A stretch of 64,000 nt of DNA from Clostridia bacterium (GCA_017515985.1 JAFWDV010000014.1:1-64000), one strand, 5' to 3'; positions 23,933-33,036 are shown, numbered from the stretch's first letter. Program-made: numbers and translations. Notes: generated by a model not told the origin, from the letters alone.

Positions 23933-24367
23933 ATGATTGAGTTTTATGAACAATATAGATATATAATTGTACCTTATATAGTTTGGTTTTTTATACAAGC
24001 TTTTAAGGTGGTTTGGGATTTAGTTACTACTAAGAAATTTAATTTTAAAAGAATTTTAGGAGCTGGTGGTATGCCAAGCTCTCATTCAGCGATAGTCACA
24101 ACCTTAGCGACTATGATTGGTAAGGATTATGGAACTGATTCAGCAATATTTGCTTTAGCTGTTATTTTTGCAAGTGTTGTAATGTACGATGCAGCTGGCG
24201 TTCGAAGAGCAGCTGGAAAGCAAGCTAAACTTCTTAATAAAATAGTTGAAACACCAGGGTTAACTGGAGTTCAGGTTTCTGAAAAACTTGTAGAAGTTTT
24301 AGGGCATACACCAATGCAGGTTATAGTAGGTGCGATTATAGGAGTTATAGTTGGTTTTATTTTTTAA
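23933..24367 (+). CDS. Divergent PAP2 family membrane protein (DUF212/YuiD-like)
   Basis: The 144-residue membrane protein has three to four helices. The motif GAGGMPSSHSAIVTTLA resembles the phosphatase SxxxH motif of PAP2 enzymes, and VMYDAAGVRRAAGKQA is characteristic of the DUF212 family. Activity on lipid phosphates has not been shown for the family, so the substrate is open. Confidence 0.9.
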   Translation: MIEFYEQYRYIIVPYIVWFFIQAFKVVWDLVTTKKFNFKRILGAGGMPSSHSAIVTTLATMIGKDYGTDSAIFALAVIFASVVMYDAAGVRRAAGKQAKLLNKIVETPGLTGVQVSEKLVEVLGHTPMQVIVGAIIGVIVGFIF

Positions 24368-24385
24368 TTTAAGGAGGATGTGCAT

Positions 24386-26047
24386 ATGGAAGATATTGAA
24401 ATTGCAAAAAGAGCCGATATAAAAAACATAATGGAGATTGCAAATAAGGTCGGCATAAATGAAAAATATATTGAGCAATATGGAAAATATAAAGCAAAAA
24501 TTGATTTAAAAATAAATGATGAATTAAAAGATAAAGGTAACGGTAAGCTAATACTAGTAACTGCTATTAATCCAACGCCGCTAGGTGAAGGAAAAACAAC
24601 TGTAAGCATAGGAATTGCTGATGCTTTAAATAAAATCGGAAAAAAGGCTGTTGGAGTTTTAAGAGAGCCTTCATTGGGGCCAGTTTTTGGTATAAAAGGT
24701 GGAGCAACTGGTGGAGGATATGCTCAAGTTATTCCAATGGAGGATATAAATTTACACTTTACAGGTGATATCCATGCGATAACGGCTGCAAATAATTTAT
24801 TATCTGCTATGATTGATAATCACATATATTCTGGTAACGAGCTTAAACTAAAAGAAGTAACTTGGAGAAGATGTATGGATTTAAATGATAGACAGCTAAG
24901 AAAAATAAATACTGGTCTATCTGGAGAAAAAAATACAAAAGAAAGAATTGACGGATTCGATATATCAGTTGCTTCAGAAATTATGGCTATAGTTTGCTTA
25001 TCTAAAGATTTAGAAGATTTAAAGAAGAGAATTTCTAGAATTATTATTGGATATAATGAGGATGGAGAAAAGGTTACTGCAAAAGATATTAAAGCAGAAG
25101 GTGCAATGACTGTACTTCTAAAGGATGCAATAAAGCCAAATTTAGTTCAAACTTTGGAGAATAATCCTGTTTTAATGCATGGCGGACCTTTTGCAAATAT
25201 AGCTCATGGCTGTAATAGCATTATCGCAACTAAATTAGGACTAAAGCTAGGTGATTATGTTGTAACAGAAGCAGGTTTTGGAGCTGATTTAGGTGCAGAG
25301 AAATTCTTAGATATTAAAACTAGAGCTTTAGGTGTTGTTCCTAATGTTATTGTATGCGTTGCAACAATAAAGGCTTTGAAATATCACGGAGGAATGGATA
25401 TAAAAGATATCTCAAATGAAGGTGTTGAATATTTAAAACGTGGTGTGCATAACTTGTTGAAACACATTGATAATATTAAGAATGTATATGGAATTAACGC
25501 TGTTGTTGCTATTAATAGATTTAATATAGATACAGAAAATGAAATAAATACTTTAAAACAAATATTAAGTGAAAATAATATTGAGATGAGCTTAACAGAA
25601 TGTTGGGGCAAGGGAAGCGAAGGTGCTATCGATTTAGCGAATAAAATTGTAAAACTTGCAGATAACGAAGGAAAGATAAATTATCCTTATGATATAAATG
25701 ATTCGTTGAAGACAAAAATCGAAAAAATTGCAACAAAGATATATGGTGCAACTGGAGTTCAATATACAGATGAAGCTGATGAAAAAATTAAGAAGTTTGA
25801 AAATCTAGGATATAAAGAAGTTCCAGTTTGTATCTCAAAAACGCAATATTCTTTGTCGGATGACCCTAAGAATTTGTTATGCGAAGAGCCTTTTAATATA
25901 ACTGTAAGAGATGTTCAAATAAAATCTGGTGCTGGATTTTTAGTTGCTTTAACAGGAAATGTAATCACAATGCCAGGTTTGCCAAAAGTGCCAGCGGCCG
26001 AAAAAATTGATATAGATAATAATGGTGATATTGTAGGATTATTTTAA
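24386..26047 (+). CDS. fhs: Formate-tetrahydrofolate ligase
   Basis: This enzyme joins formate and THF with ATP to make 10-formyl-THF for purine and one-carbon metabolism, and it is central in acetogens. The 553-residue product has the P-loop-like TPLGEGKTTVSIG (64-76), REPSLGPVFGIKGGATGGGYAQV and VVTEAGFGADLGAEKF. Length is standard. ATG 24386 follows AGGAGG; GTG 24380 overlaps it. By itself the gene does not prove a Wood-Ljungdahl pathway. Confidence 0.97.
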   Translation: MEDIEIAKRADIKNIMEIANKVGINEKYIEQYGKYKAKIDLKINDELKDKGNGKLILVTAINPTPLGEGKTTVSIGIADALNKIGKKAVGVLREPSLGPVFGIKGGATGGGYAQVIPMEDINLHFTGDIHAITAANNLLSAMIDNHIYSGNELKLKEVTWRRCMDLNDRQLRKINTGLSGEKNTKERIDGFDISVASEIMAIVCLSKDLEDLKKRISRIIIGYNEDGEKVTAKDIKAEGAMTVLLKDAIKPNLVQTLENNPVLMHGGPFANIAHGCNSIIATKLGLKLGDYVVTEAGFGADLGAEKFLDIKTRALGVVPNVIVCVATIKALKYHGGMDIKDISNEGVEYLKRGVHNLLKHIDNIKNVYGINAVVAINRFNIDTENEINTLKQILSENNIEMSLTECWGKGSEGAIDLANKIVKLADNEGKINYPYDINDSLKTKIEKIATKIYGATGVQYTDEADEKIKKFENLGYKEVPVCISKTQYSLSDDPKNLLCEEPFNITVRDVQIKSGAGFLVALTGNVITMPGLPKVPAAEKIDIDNNGDIVGLF

Positions 26048-26104
26048 TTAAGAATAAAATTGCTCTATTTGGTAAAAATATAAACCAGATGGGGTGATTT
26101 TTTT

Positions 26105-26785
26105 ATGAAATTAAAAAATAAAAAGAAAGTGATAATTATTGCTATTTCTATACTTGCAATAATTTTGGTGAATTTTTCATTAGGAATAAAAGAAAGTATT
26201 GCTCTTTCAAAATATGGATCTAGAGGAAGTGAAGTAACTCAAATACAGACAAAACTAAAAAGATGGGGATACTACGCAGGAGCAATTGATGGTGTGTTTG
26301 GCACGCAAACTCTAAATGCCGTTAAGAGCTTTCAAAAGAAAAACGGTCTAACAGTAGATGGAATAGCGGGAACTAAGACTCTTAATGCTATGGGAATTAT
26401 GGGATCATCAAATACTGGAACATCGAGTGTAAGCTCTTCAGATTTGAATTTACTTGCTAGAATTGTATACGCAGAGGCCAGAGGTGAAGTGTACGCCGGG
26501 CAGGTTGCTATTGCCGCAGTAGTATTAAATAGGGTAAAAAGCAGCTCTTTTCCAAACACTATCGCAGGTGTAATTTATCAATCCGGTGCATTTACAGCAG
26601 TTTCAGATGGACAAATTAATTTAACACCAAACGCAACTGCTAAAAAGGCTGCTCAAGATGCATTGAATGGATGGGATCCAACATATGGATCTATATACTA
26701 CTTTAATCCAAATACAGCAACAAGTAGCTGGATGTGGTCAAGGCCATATGTAACCACAATTGGGAAACATAGATTTTGTAAATAA
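26105..26785 (+). CDS. sleB: Spore cortex-lytic enzyme SleB-like cell-wall hydrolase
   Basis: The 226-residue product has an N-terminal signal or anchor (8-28), a peptidoglycan-binding domain (about 36-95: GSRGSEVTQIQTKLKRWGYYAG, VKSFQKKNGLTVDG), a Ser/Thr linker, and a C-terminal Hydrolase_2 domain starting ARIVYAEARGE, with the catalytic Glu, to the end (YYFNPNTATSSW). This is the SleB architecture of a lytic transglycosylase for spore cortex. Vegetative CwlJ-like relatives lack the binding domain. Start ATG 26105 is close to a GGGGTGA RBS. Confidence 0.88.
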   Translation: MKLKNKKKVIIIAISILAIILVNFSLGIKESIALSKYGSRGSEVTQIQTKLKRWGYYAGAIDGVFGTQTLNAVKSFQKKNGLTVDGIAGTKTLNAMGIMGSSNTGTSSVSSSDLNLLARIVYAEARGEVYAGQVAIAAVVLNRVKSSSFPNTIAGVIYQSGAFTAVSDGQINLTPNATAKKAAQDALNGWDPTYGSIYYFNPNTATSSWMWSRPYVTTIGKHRFCK

Positions 26786-26840
26786 GTTGACAAATTGAGT
26801 ATATATTGATAAGATAAATGCGATAAAATGAGGTGAAATG

Positions 26841-27347
26841 ATGGTATTATATCCGAAGTTATATTTCAAAAAAGTAACAGATATAACCCTTGATATACTA
26901 AGAGACCATAATATAAAAGGTTTAATATTAGATGTGGATAATACTCTAATAGATTTTGATAGAAATATGGATTCGAAAATAAAATTATGGGTTGATAAGC
27001 TGAAAAGTGAAGATATAAAGTTTTGTATTGTTTCGAATACAAACAAAGTTGATAAGGTGAAAAAAGTAGCGGAGGAATTAGATATTCCATATTTTTATTT
27101 TGCCAAGAAACCCTGTAAAAAAGGCTTTTTGCAGGCAAAACAGTTGATGAACTTAGATAACAAAAACATTGCAGCTGTTGGTGACCAGATTATGACAGAT
27201 GTTATAGGAGCAAATAGATGTAAAATGTTTCCTATTTTGGTCGAGCCTCTGGGCAAAAAAGATATATTCATAACAAAAATAAAAAGACCAATAGAAAAAT
27301 TAATTATAAATAGATATTTATCAAAAATAAAGAAAGAGAAGGTATAA
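26841..27347 (+). CDS. yqeG: YqeG family HAD phosphatase
   Basis: The 168-residue HAD IIIA phosphatase has the catalytic motif LILDVDNTLIDF with Asp31 and Asp33, motif II FCIVSNTNK, a conserved Lys, and AAVGDQIMTDVIGANR. Family members act on phosphorylated small molecules, some on phosphatidylglycerophosphate. In many Firmicutes yqeG lies near sporulation, aro or pepP genes, as here. ATG 26841 or the adjacent ATG 26838 may be the start. Confidence 0.9.
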   Translation: MVLYPKLYFKKVTDITLDILRDHNIKGLILDVDNTLIDFDRNMDSKIKLWVDKLKSEDIKFCIVSNTNKVDKVKKVAEELDIPYFYFAKKPCKKGFLQAKQLMNLDNKNIAAVGDQIMTDVIGANRCKMFPILVEPLGKKDIFITKIKRPIEKLIINRYLSKIKKEKV

Positions 27348-27348
27348 T

Positions 27349-28113
27349 ATGTATATAAATGATGTAAGTATAATTGCATATGTAGTTGTTGCTATACTTG
27401 GTGCTATAGCAGGTGAAATAACAGATATTTTAAATTATTTTTTACCAAAACATAAAAAGATTTTTTCAAAAGAAAATTTCAAGGAATATTTAAACAGTGC
27501 TACTCCAAAATATTTACTTATGGTAATACATATTTTCATTTATGCAGGAATACTATTTAGGTATGGAACTAACGATATAAATACGATAAAATATATGGTT
27601 CTGACACCTATGATTATATCTGCATTCTACATAGATCATAAAAAACAAATTATTCCAAATAGATTAACTTTAACAATATTTGAAGTTGGATTAATTTTCA
27701 TGTTCATAAGCATGGTATTTAGTAATAACGTAACATACAGTATGCTACAAGGTATGAATACGTTACAAGGTATGGCAATCGGAGGAATAATTTTCTTCAT
27801 TTTAACTATATTAGGTGGATTTATATTCGGAAAAGAAACTATGGGTTTCGGTGATGTTAAAATGATGGCTGCTCTTGGCTTATACTTTGGTTTTGAAGGA
27901 ATAATTGCTGTATCAATAATAGCATTTTTGATTGCGGCTATATATAGTATTGTTTTATTAATTATACAAAAAATAAAGCATAATGATGTGGTTGAATATA
28001 TAGCGTTTGGTCCATTTATTGTAATATCTTCGTTTATTGTAATGTTTGTGCCACTTGAAGTATTGATGGTACTTCCATTTGTTGTATTTTCATTTGGCAA
28101 ATATAGGTTATAG
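27349..28113 (+). CDS. A24 family prepilin-type peptidase
   Basis: This 254-residue integral-membrane aspartic protease has about seven helices. The two catalytic aspartates are Asp96 in SAFYIDHKKQIIPNRLT and Asp169 in GFGDVKMMAALG, the A24A signature. The N-terminal Cys-rich methyltransferase domain of PilD is absent. It follows yqeG by 1 bp and precedes a peptidase gene. No pilin, ATPase or platform genes are in the window, so its substrate must be elsewhere. Confidence 0.9.
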   Translation: MYINDVSIIAYVVVAILGAIAGEITDILNYFLPKHKKIFSKENFKEYLNSATPKYLLMVIHIFIYAGILFRYGTNDINTIKYMVLTPMIISAFYIDHKKQIIPNRLTLTIFEVGLIFMFISMVFSNNVTYSMLQGMNTLQGMAIGGIIFFILTILGGFIFGKETMGFGDVKMMAALGLYFGFEGIIAVSIIAFLIAAIYSIVLLIIQKIKHNDVVEYIAFGPFIVISSFIVMFVPLEVLMVLPFVVFSFGKYRL

Positions 28114-28132
28114 AAAATAGAGGGGATGCATT

Positions 28133-29194
28133 ATGAACGAAAAAATTAAATGGCTTAGAAATAAATTACTTGGATTAAATATGCAGGGAATTATAATTAC
28201 AAATCCAGTGAATATACGTTATCTAACGAACATAGATGCTGAGGGGATTTTTTTAGTAAATAGAAAAGAAAATATATTTATAACAGATAGTAGATACATA
28301 GAGCATGTTAATTCTACATTAACTATAGAAGATGGAATCGTTGTTGTAAATAGTAAAGATTTAAGCTTAGAAGACTATGAAAACTTTTTTATATTCTGCG
28401 AAAATGTAGGATTTGAGGAAAATCATCTAACATATGCAAAATATAAAGAATATATGCATAAATTTAAAATAAATAATTTTGAAGAAACCGAAGGAATAAT
28501 AGAAAAGCAAAGAATGATTAAAGAGCCATACGAGTTAGAAGCTATAAAAAGAGCATGTAAAATTACAGATGACTGCTTTGATTATTTAAAAGGTTTCATA
28601 AAAGTAGGAATGACTGAGAAAGAAGTTGCAAATGAAATAGAAAGATTTTTCTTGGCAAATGGTGCAGAAGATTTAGCGTTTGATACAATTGTAGCATCAG
28701 GGAAAAATTCATCAATGCCACATGCAGTACCGACTGATAAGCAAATAGAAGCAGGCGATCCAATAACGATAGATATGGGATGCAAAGTAGATGGATATTG
28801 CTCTGATATGACAAGAACAATATTTATGGGATTTGTGCCACCACAGATTAAACCTGTATATGATTTCGTATTAAAAACTCAAATGCAAGTAATAGAAATG
28901 TTAAAAGAGGGAACAAATATTAAAAACATTTCAAAAATGGTAGATAGCAGTATTAAACTTAATGGATTTGAGGTTATGCATAGTTTAGGCCATGGAGTTG
29001 GACTTGAGGTTCATGAATACCCATTTTTCGGAAATACAGTTGACTTTTTACTAAAGGAAAATAATGTTATAACGGATGAGCCAGGTGTATATATACCAAA
29101 TAAGTTTGGTGTAAGAATAGAAGATACATTACTTATCAATAAATATTCGGCAACAAGTTTAACAAAATCAGATAAAAATTATGTTGTAATATAA
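28133..29194 (+). CDS. M24 family Xaa-Pro aminopeptidase
   Basis: The 353-residue metallopeptidase has a creatinase-type N-terminal domain (1-125) and the pita-bread catalytic fold with Asp214 and Asp225 (IDMGCKVDGYCSDMTRT), His287 in HSLGHGVGLEVHEYP, and C-terminal Glu residues in TDEPGVYIP and GVRIEDT. It removes N-terminal residues preceding proline. Its position just upstream of efp is conserved in Firmicutes. Confidence 0.94.
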   Translation: MNEKIKWLRNKLLGLNMQGIIITNPVNIRYLTNIDAEGIFLVNRKENIFITDSRYIEHVNSTLTIEDGIVVVNSKDLSLEDYENFFIFCENVGFEENHLTYAKYKEYMHKFKINNFEETEGIIEKQRMIKEPYELEAIKRACKITDDCFDYLKGFIKVGMTEKEVANEIERFFLANGAEDLAFDTIVASGKNSSMPHAVPTDKQIEAGDPITIDMGCKVDGYCSDMTRTIFMGFVPPQIKPVYDFVLKTQMQVIEMLKEGTNIKNISKMVDSSIKLNGFEVMHSLGHGVGLEVHEYPFFGNTVDFLLKENNVITDEPGVYIPNKFGVRIEDTLLINKYSATSLTKSDKNYVVI

Positions 29195-29275
29195 CAAACT
29201 ATTGATTTTTCTAAGGATTTGTTGTATTATATATAAATATGAAAAAAAGAAAATATATTCAAGGAGGAATTATTA

Positions 29276-29842
29276 ATGGCAGAAGTATATATGGCAGGAG
29301 ATTTTAGAAACGGAACAACATTCGAGATGGATGGAAACGTAATGAGAGTTGTTGAATTTCAACACGTAAAACCAGGAAAGGGTTCAGCTTTTGTTAGAAC
29401 AAAATTAAAAAATGTTATTACAGGTGCTGTTATTGAAAAAACATTCAACCCATCAGAGAAATATCCAGGTGCTGAAATCGAGAAAAGAGAAATGCAATAC
29501 TTATATAATGACGAAAATTTATATTATTTTATGGATAATGAAACTTATGAGCAAATTCCACTTAATAAAGATCAATTAGGAGATAGCTTAAAGTACATTA
29601 AAGAAAACATGAATGTTAAAATACTTTCATATAAAGGAAATGTATTTTCAGTAGAGCCTCCAATGTTTGTTGAGCTAACTGTAACATACACAGAGCCAGG
29701 ATTTTCTGGTAACACAACAACAACATCTGGAAAACCTGCAACATTAGAAAATGGATACGAAATCTCAGTTCCACTATTTATTAACATTGGTGATGTTATT
29801 AAAATAGATACAAGAACTGGTGAATACATGGAAAGAGTTTAA
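29276..29842 (+). CDS. efp: Elongation factor P
   Basis: EF-P rescues ribosomes stalled at polyproline. The 188-residue product has the KOW-like N-terminal domain ([30 protein letters not shown]), with Lys35 at the tip that is modified in many bacteria, and the OB domains ending [18 protein letters not shown] perfect AAGGAGG precedes ATG 29276. No EpmA or EpmB gene is in the window. Confidence 0.97.
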   Translation: MAEVYMAGDFRNGTTFEMDGNVMRVVEFQHVKPGKGSAFVRTKLKNVITGAVIEKTFNPSEKYPGAEIEKREMQYLYNDENLYYFMDNETYEQIPLNKDQLGDSLKYIKENMNVKILSYKGNVFSVEPPMFVELTVTYTEPGFSGNTTTTSGKPATLENGYEISVPLFINIGDVIKIDTRTGEYMERV

Positions 29843-29858
29843 TTGAAAGGATCTTTAA

Positions 29859-30341
29859 ATGTCTGAGTTAAGTAATAAGTACAGAGAAATAATGAATGAA
29901 CTCGATAATAAAATTACGGATGAAGAGCAACTAAATTTTGTTAAAAACAAATTGTCTGAGATGTCTATAATTTTTTTAGATATTATTGATAGAATGAGTG
30001 AGATAGTTGAGGAAAAAGTTTCTGACATTGAAAATGGACAAAAAAATGTTGAGAAAAAATTAGCAAAAATTGAAAATGTTATAGATGTTTTGGAGAAGGA
30101 TATGTATGATGATAATATAGAAACAGAAGTTATTTGCCCATATTGCAACAATGAATTTTTTGCTGAAATGGGAGATGAAGATGAAACTGAAATTGAATGT
30201 CCAGAATGTCATAATATTATAGAGCTTGGAATGAATTATGATGAAGACTTCGATAATGGAACTTCCGGATGCACTGGTAGATGTCATTTTTGCGGTGGTT
30301 GCAATTCAAGTGATTCAGACGAAGAAGATGATGATTTATAG
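29859..30341 (+). CDS. CD1247-type zinc-ribbon protein
   Basis: The 160-residue product has a coiled-coil N-terminal half (residues 1-85) and a zinc ribbon CPYC...CPEC at about 90-120, followed by CTGRCHFCGGC and an acidic tail. This resembles the clostridial family named for the CD1247 N-terminal domain, usually found next to efp, as here. Function is unknown. It converges on the M23 peptidase gene with only 6 bp between the stops. Confidence 0.7.
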   Translation: MSELSNKYREIMNELDNKITDEEQLNFVKNKLSEMSIIFLDIIDRMSEIVEEKVSDIENGQKNVEKKLAKIENVIDVLEKDMYDDNIETEVICPYCNNEFFAEMGDEDETEIECPECHNIIELGMNYDEDFDNGTSGCTGRCHFCGGCNSSDSDEEDDDL

Positions 30342-30347
30342 TTTATA

Positions 30348-30965
30348 CTATAGATAGTCAAGAGGATTTAAATAATCGCTATTATTTCTAATAGCAAAGT
30401 GCAAATGGGACCCGGTTGTGGCCCCATTTGTTGGATTACCACTACTATCGGTATATTTATTTTCTGGAAAACCATATACATTTTTTGGACCAACTTGCGC
30501 AATGAGTTGTCCTTTTTCTACATATATACCAGGTGAAACAAGAAAGTTAGGTGAAACATGACAATAGGATGTATATAAATCTCCATTTTGAACTGTTACA
30601 GTGCAACCTCCACTACCACTAAATTTAGCAGACACCACTGTTCCAGACATTGCCGCATAAATATTTGTGCCAGGGGGAGCAGGTATATCGATACCTTTAT
30701 GAAATGATGAGGCATATGCAGTTGGTGAATTTCTTCTTCCAAAATAAGAGCTTATACGTGCGTAGCCAGGAAGAGGCCAAAGAAAATTTGAGTTATTTAA
30801 TGATTCCGTATTGCCTGGATAGGAAGATTCTTGGATAGATGCAGTTTTTGGAGTACTCGGAGAATCAATCGAAACTGAATATGAAGTAAAAATTGGAGAA
30901 AATAAAATAATAATAAATATGGAAATTATAATTAAAAAAGAATAAAAATATTTGAAAAAACTTAT
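30348..30965 (-). CDS. M23 family metallopeptidase with no ordinary start codon
   Basis: The open frame continues upstream of the internal ATG at 30650 for another 105 codons. It encodes a hydrophobic signal segment, a polar linker and the start of the M23 domain (WPLPGYARISSYFGRR, SFHKGIDIPAPPGTNIYA). The catalytic residues are in FHKGID and GSHLHFAI, so a protein starting at 30650 would lose the first zinc ligand. No ATG, GTG, TTG or CTG occurs in frame between the upstream stop (30981) and 30650. GGAGG (30975-30979) is followed after 9 bp by ATA, placed exactly where ATG is expected. The protein would be 205 residues, a secreted peptidoglycan endopeptidase. It is either an AUA-started or a start-lost gene. 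Confidence 0.75.
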   Translation of the reverse strand: MSFFKYFYSFLIIISIFIIILFSPIFTSYSVSIDSPSTPKTASIQESSYPGNTESLNNSNFLWPLPGYARISSYFGRRNSPTAYASSFHKGIDIPAPPGTNIYAAMSGTVVSAKFSGSGGCTVTVQNGDLYTSYCHVSPNFLVSPGIYVEKGQLIAQVGPKNVYGFPENKYTDSSGNPTNGATTGSHLHFAIRNNSDYLNPLDYL

Positions 30966-30986
30966 AAAGAAACACCTCCGTTAGTA

Positions 30987-31020
30987 AAAGCTGATATTTT
31001 AAAATATCAGCTTTATTTAT
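30987..31020. terminator. Perfect palindrome, terminator after gtrA
   Basis: AAAGCTGATATTTT (30987-31000) and AAAATATCAGCTTT (31001-31014) form a perfect 14-bp inverted repeat at the end of gtrA. T-richness is better on the plus strand side. Confidence 0.65.
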
Positions 31021-31505
31021 TTTTTTTTGAATGCAAAAAATTTACTAATAAAAAAGTTTAAGATAATTACAATTATTGTAATTAAAGTTTTGCTAATTAA
31101 TTTTTGAATTCCTAATATGTTGAATAATAGGAAAAATCCAAGCATTTCAACAATCATTGTGAAAGCTCTACCAATCATAAATTTTATAAATTCACCTGAT
31201 TTTTGTTTTAAAGTAACAGCTTGTGAATTAAAAACTAAATCTTTATTAGTGAAATATGCAAAAAGCACAGCTGCGATAATTGCTATTATATTTGATATAT
31301 TTTCTTCTAATTTAAATGCATATGTTAATAATGAAAATACACCAATATTTACTATAGTTGTAAGCACACCAAAAACAATGTATAGAACAACTTCTACACT
31401 TAAGAATTTTTCTTCTATATCATATAGTTTTTTTGGAAAAATTTTCTTGGATATTTTCAAAATAAAATCAATAAATTTTTGTGTGATGCTTTGAATTTTT
31501 TTCAT
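31017..31505 (-). CDS. GtrA-like membrane protein
   Basis: The 162-residue product has four membrane helices. The segment LYIVFGVLTTIVNIGVFSLLTY and the later YFTNKDLVFNS and RAFTMIVEMLGFFLLFN match the GtrA family, proposed to flip or chaperone lipid-linked sugars. An N-terminal extension of about 35 residues is basic and amphipathic. ATG 31505 follows AGAGGATT. No glycosyltransferase is adjacent. Confidence 0.85.
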   Translation of the reverse strand: MKKIQSITQKFIDFILKISKKIFPKKLYDIEEKFLSVEVVLYIVFGVLTTIVNIGVFSLLTYAFKLEENISNIIAIIAAVLFAYFTNKDLVFNSQAVTLKQKSGEFIKFMIGRAFTMIVEMLGFFLLFNILGIQKLISKTLITIIVIILNFFISKFFAFKKK

Positions 31506-31550
31506 ATATAAATCCTCTTATTGGTTTAAAAAAATATTTGAATAAAAAAA

Positions 31551-31626
31551 TGGCAGGGGTACTAAGACTCGAACTCAGACCTGTGGTTTTGGAGACCATC
31601 ATGCTAACCATTGACACCATACCCCT
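31551..31626 (-). tRNA. tRNA-Trp (CCA)
   Basis: On the minus strand: acceptor AGGGGTA/TACCCCT, D-arm with GGTTAGCA, anticodon loop CTCCAAA with anticodon CCA, T-loop GTTCGAGTC and encoded 3' CCA. It lies upstream of gtrA in the same direction. Confidence 0.94.
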
Positions 31627-31784
31627 ATCAACATGTACTATAGTAGCATATATTTTTTGAAAAATCAATAGAAGAAAATAAAATAGCTAAATTAAATTTT
31701 AGCAGATTTACTCAAAGTTCGTTGATTAAAGTTGTATGGTATGATAATATAAAGCTACTAGAGCTTTTACGTAAGGAGAATATA

Positions 31785-32447
31785 ATGAACTATTTTAAAA
31801 ATATAATAGATAGCGAATCTAAAAAAGAATATTATCAAAAATTACATGAGTTTGTTGATAATGAGTATAAAAGTAAGACAATATATCCAGAAAGAGAAAA
31901 TATATATGCTGCACTAAAATATACACCATATGATAACGTTAAAGTTGTTATTTTAGGACAGGATCCTTATCATGGTGAAGGAGAGGCGCATGGATTGTCT
32001 TTTTCAGTTTGTCCGGGAATAAAAATCCCACCATCGCTTAAAAACATTTATAAGGAGCTTAATGCTGAGCTTGGATGTTATATTCCAAATAATGGATACC
32101 TTACAAAATGGGCTGAGCAAGGTGTTTTATTATTAAATTCTGTTTTGACAGTGCAAAAAGACACACCTGCATCGCACAGAGGAAAAGGCTGGGAAACATT
32201 TACCGATAAAATAATTGAGGAGATAGATAAAAAAGAAGAGCCAGTTGTGTTTATGCTTTGGGGCAATTTTGCGCAATCAAAAGCTTCGTTATTAAAGAAC
32301 AAAAAACATCTAGTTTTAGCTTCTGCTCATCCTAGTCCATTTGCTGCAAGAAAGGGCTTTTTTGGAAATAATCATTTTATCAAAGCAAATGAATATCTTA
32401 AGGAAAATGGTGTGGAGCCAATTGATTGGCAAATCGAAAATATATAG
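31785..32447 (+). CDS. ung: Uracil-DNA glycosylase
   Basis: This family 1 enzyme excises uracil from DNA. The 220-residue product has GQDPYHGEGEAHGLSFS with catalytic Asp60, LLLNSVLTV, and the leucine-loop motif SAHPSPFAARKGFFG with the catalytic His. ATG 31785 follows AAGGAG. The codons upstream in the same frame contain a promoter-like region, so they are not counted. Confidence 0.96.
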   Translation: MNYFKNIIDSESKKEYYQKLHEFVDNEYKSKTIYPERENIYAALKYTPYDNVKVVILGQDPYHGEGEAHGLSFSVCPGIKIPPSLKNIYKELNAELGCYIPNNGYLTKWAEQGVLLLNSVLTVQKDTPASHRGKGWETFTDKIIEEIDKKEEPVVFMLWGNFAQSKASLLKNKKHLVLASAHPSPFAARKGFFGNNHFIKANEYLKENGVEPIDWQIENI

Positions 32448-32490
32448 TATGAAAAATGCCTATAAAATAAGCTATTTCTTAATAATTTGG

Positions 32491-32518
32491 TTGACAAAAT
32501 CTAGAATTATAGTATAAT
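32491..32518 (+). promoter_or_regulatory. Vegetative promoter for the small gene at 32550
   Basis: TTGACA (32491-32496) and TATAAT (32513-32518) are 16 bp apart. Confidence 0.75.
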
Positions 32519-32549
32519 ATATGTATGTCTGATGTAAAGGAGAGATATT

Positions 32550-32699
32550 ATGATTGCAAAGATATGGAGAAAATTATTACTATTTATTTTAATAGTGTTA
32601 TGTTTATTCAATATTATAAGTAAATTTGTAAAAAAATCATCATTAAAGTCTGAACTACTATCATCAGCACAATACGTTCAAAGTTTAAATCAAAAATAA
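32550..32699 (+). CDS. Small membrane protein
   Basis: The gene encodes 49 residues from ATG 32550 behind AAAGGAG. The sequence begins MIAKIWRKLLLFILIVLCLF, one membrane helix after a short basic start, followed by a polar Ser/Lys tail. Consensus promoter and RBS support expression. It has no recognised family and is located between ung and rpmE. Confidence 0.6.
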   Translation: MIAKIWRKLLLFILIVLCLFNIISKFVKKSSLKSELLSSAQYVQSLNQK

Positions 32700-32785
32700 A
32701 TTCAAAACTATTGAAAACCGTAAAAAAATGTGTTAATATATTATACAGTTTTATTTAATTAATTAAAGGAGAGGTGAATACTGAA

Positions 32786-32986
32786 ATGAAAGAAGGAATA
32801 CATCCAAACTACCAAGAAGCTACAATTACATGTGCTTGTGGAAATGTTATGACAACAAATTCAACAAAAAAAGAAATGAAAGTTGACGTATGTTCAAAAT
32901 GCCACCCATTCTACACAAACAATTTAAAAATTGAAAAAACAGGTGGAAGAATTGAAAAATTCAAAAATAAATATGGTATTAAATAA
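32786..32986 (+). CDS. rpmE: Ribosomal protein bL31
   Basis: The 66-residue product starts MKEGIHPNYQEATITCACGN and contains VDVCSKCHPFYT. Four Cys residues make this the zinc-binding (C+) form, which can be exchanged for a C- paralog under zinc limitation. ATG 32786 follows GGAGAGGTG; the GTG inside that sequence is rejected. A terminator follows at once. Confidence 0.96.
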   Translation: MKEGIHPNYQEATITCACGNVMTTNSTKKEMKVDVCSKCHPFYTNNLKIEKTGGRIEKFKNKYGIK

Positions 32987-33020
32987 AAAACGGAATAGAA
33001 AACTATTTCGTTTTTTATTT
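32987..33020 (+). terminator. Terminator of rpmE
   Basis: AAAACGGAATAG (32987-32998) pairs with CTATTTCGTTTT (33003-33014), one G-U, with loop AAAA, followed by TTA TTTT. Confidence 0.8.
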
Positions 33021-33036
33021 TGTCTAAAGAGTAAAT

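Noticed and set aside
30348-30650. Short 100-residue M23 protein starting at ATG 30650
   Set aside because: It would lack the signal segment and the first zinc ligand (FHKGID) and has no RBS. The longer frame is coherent, so the missing start codon is the more interesting explanation.
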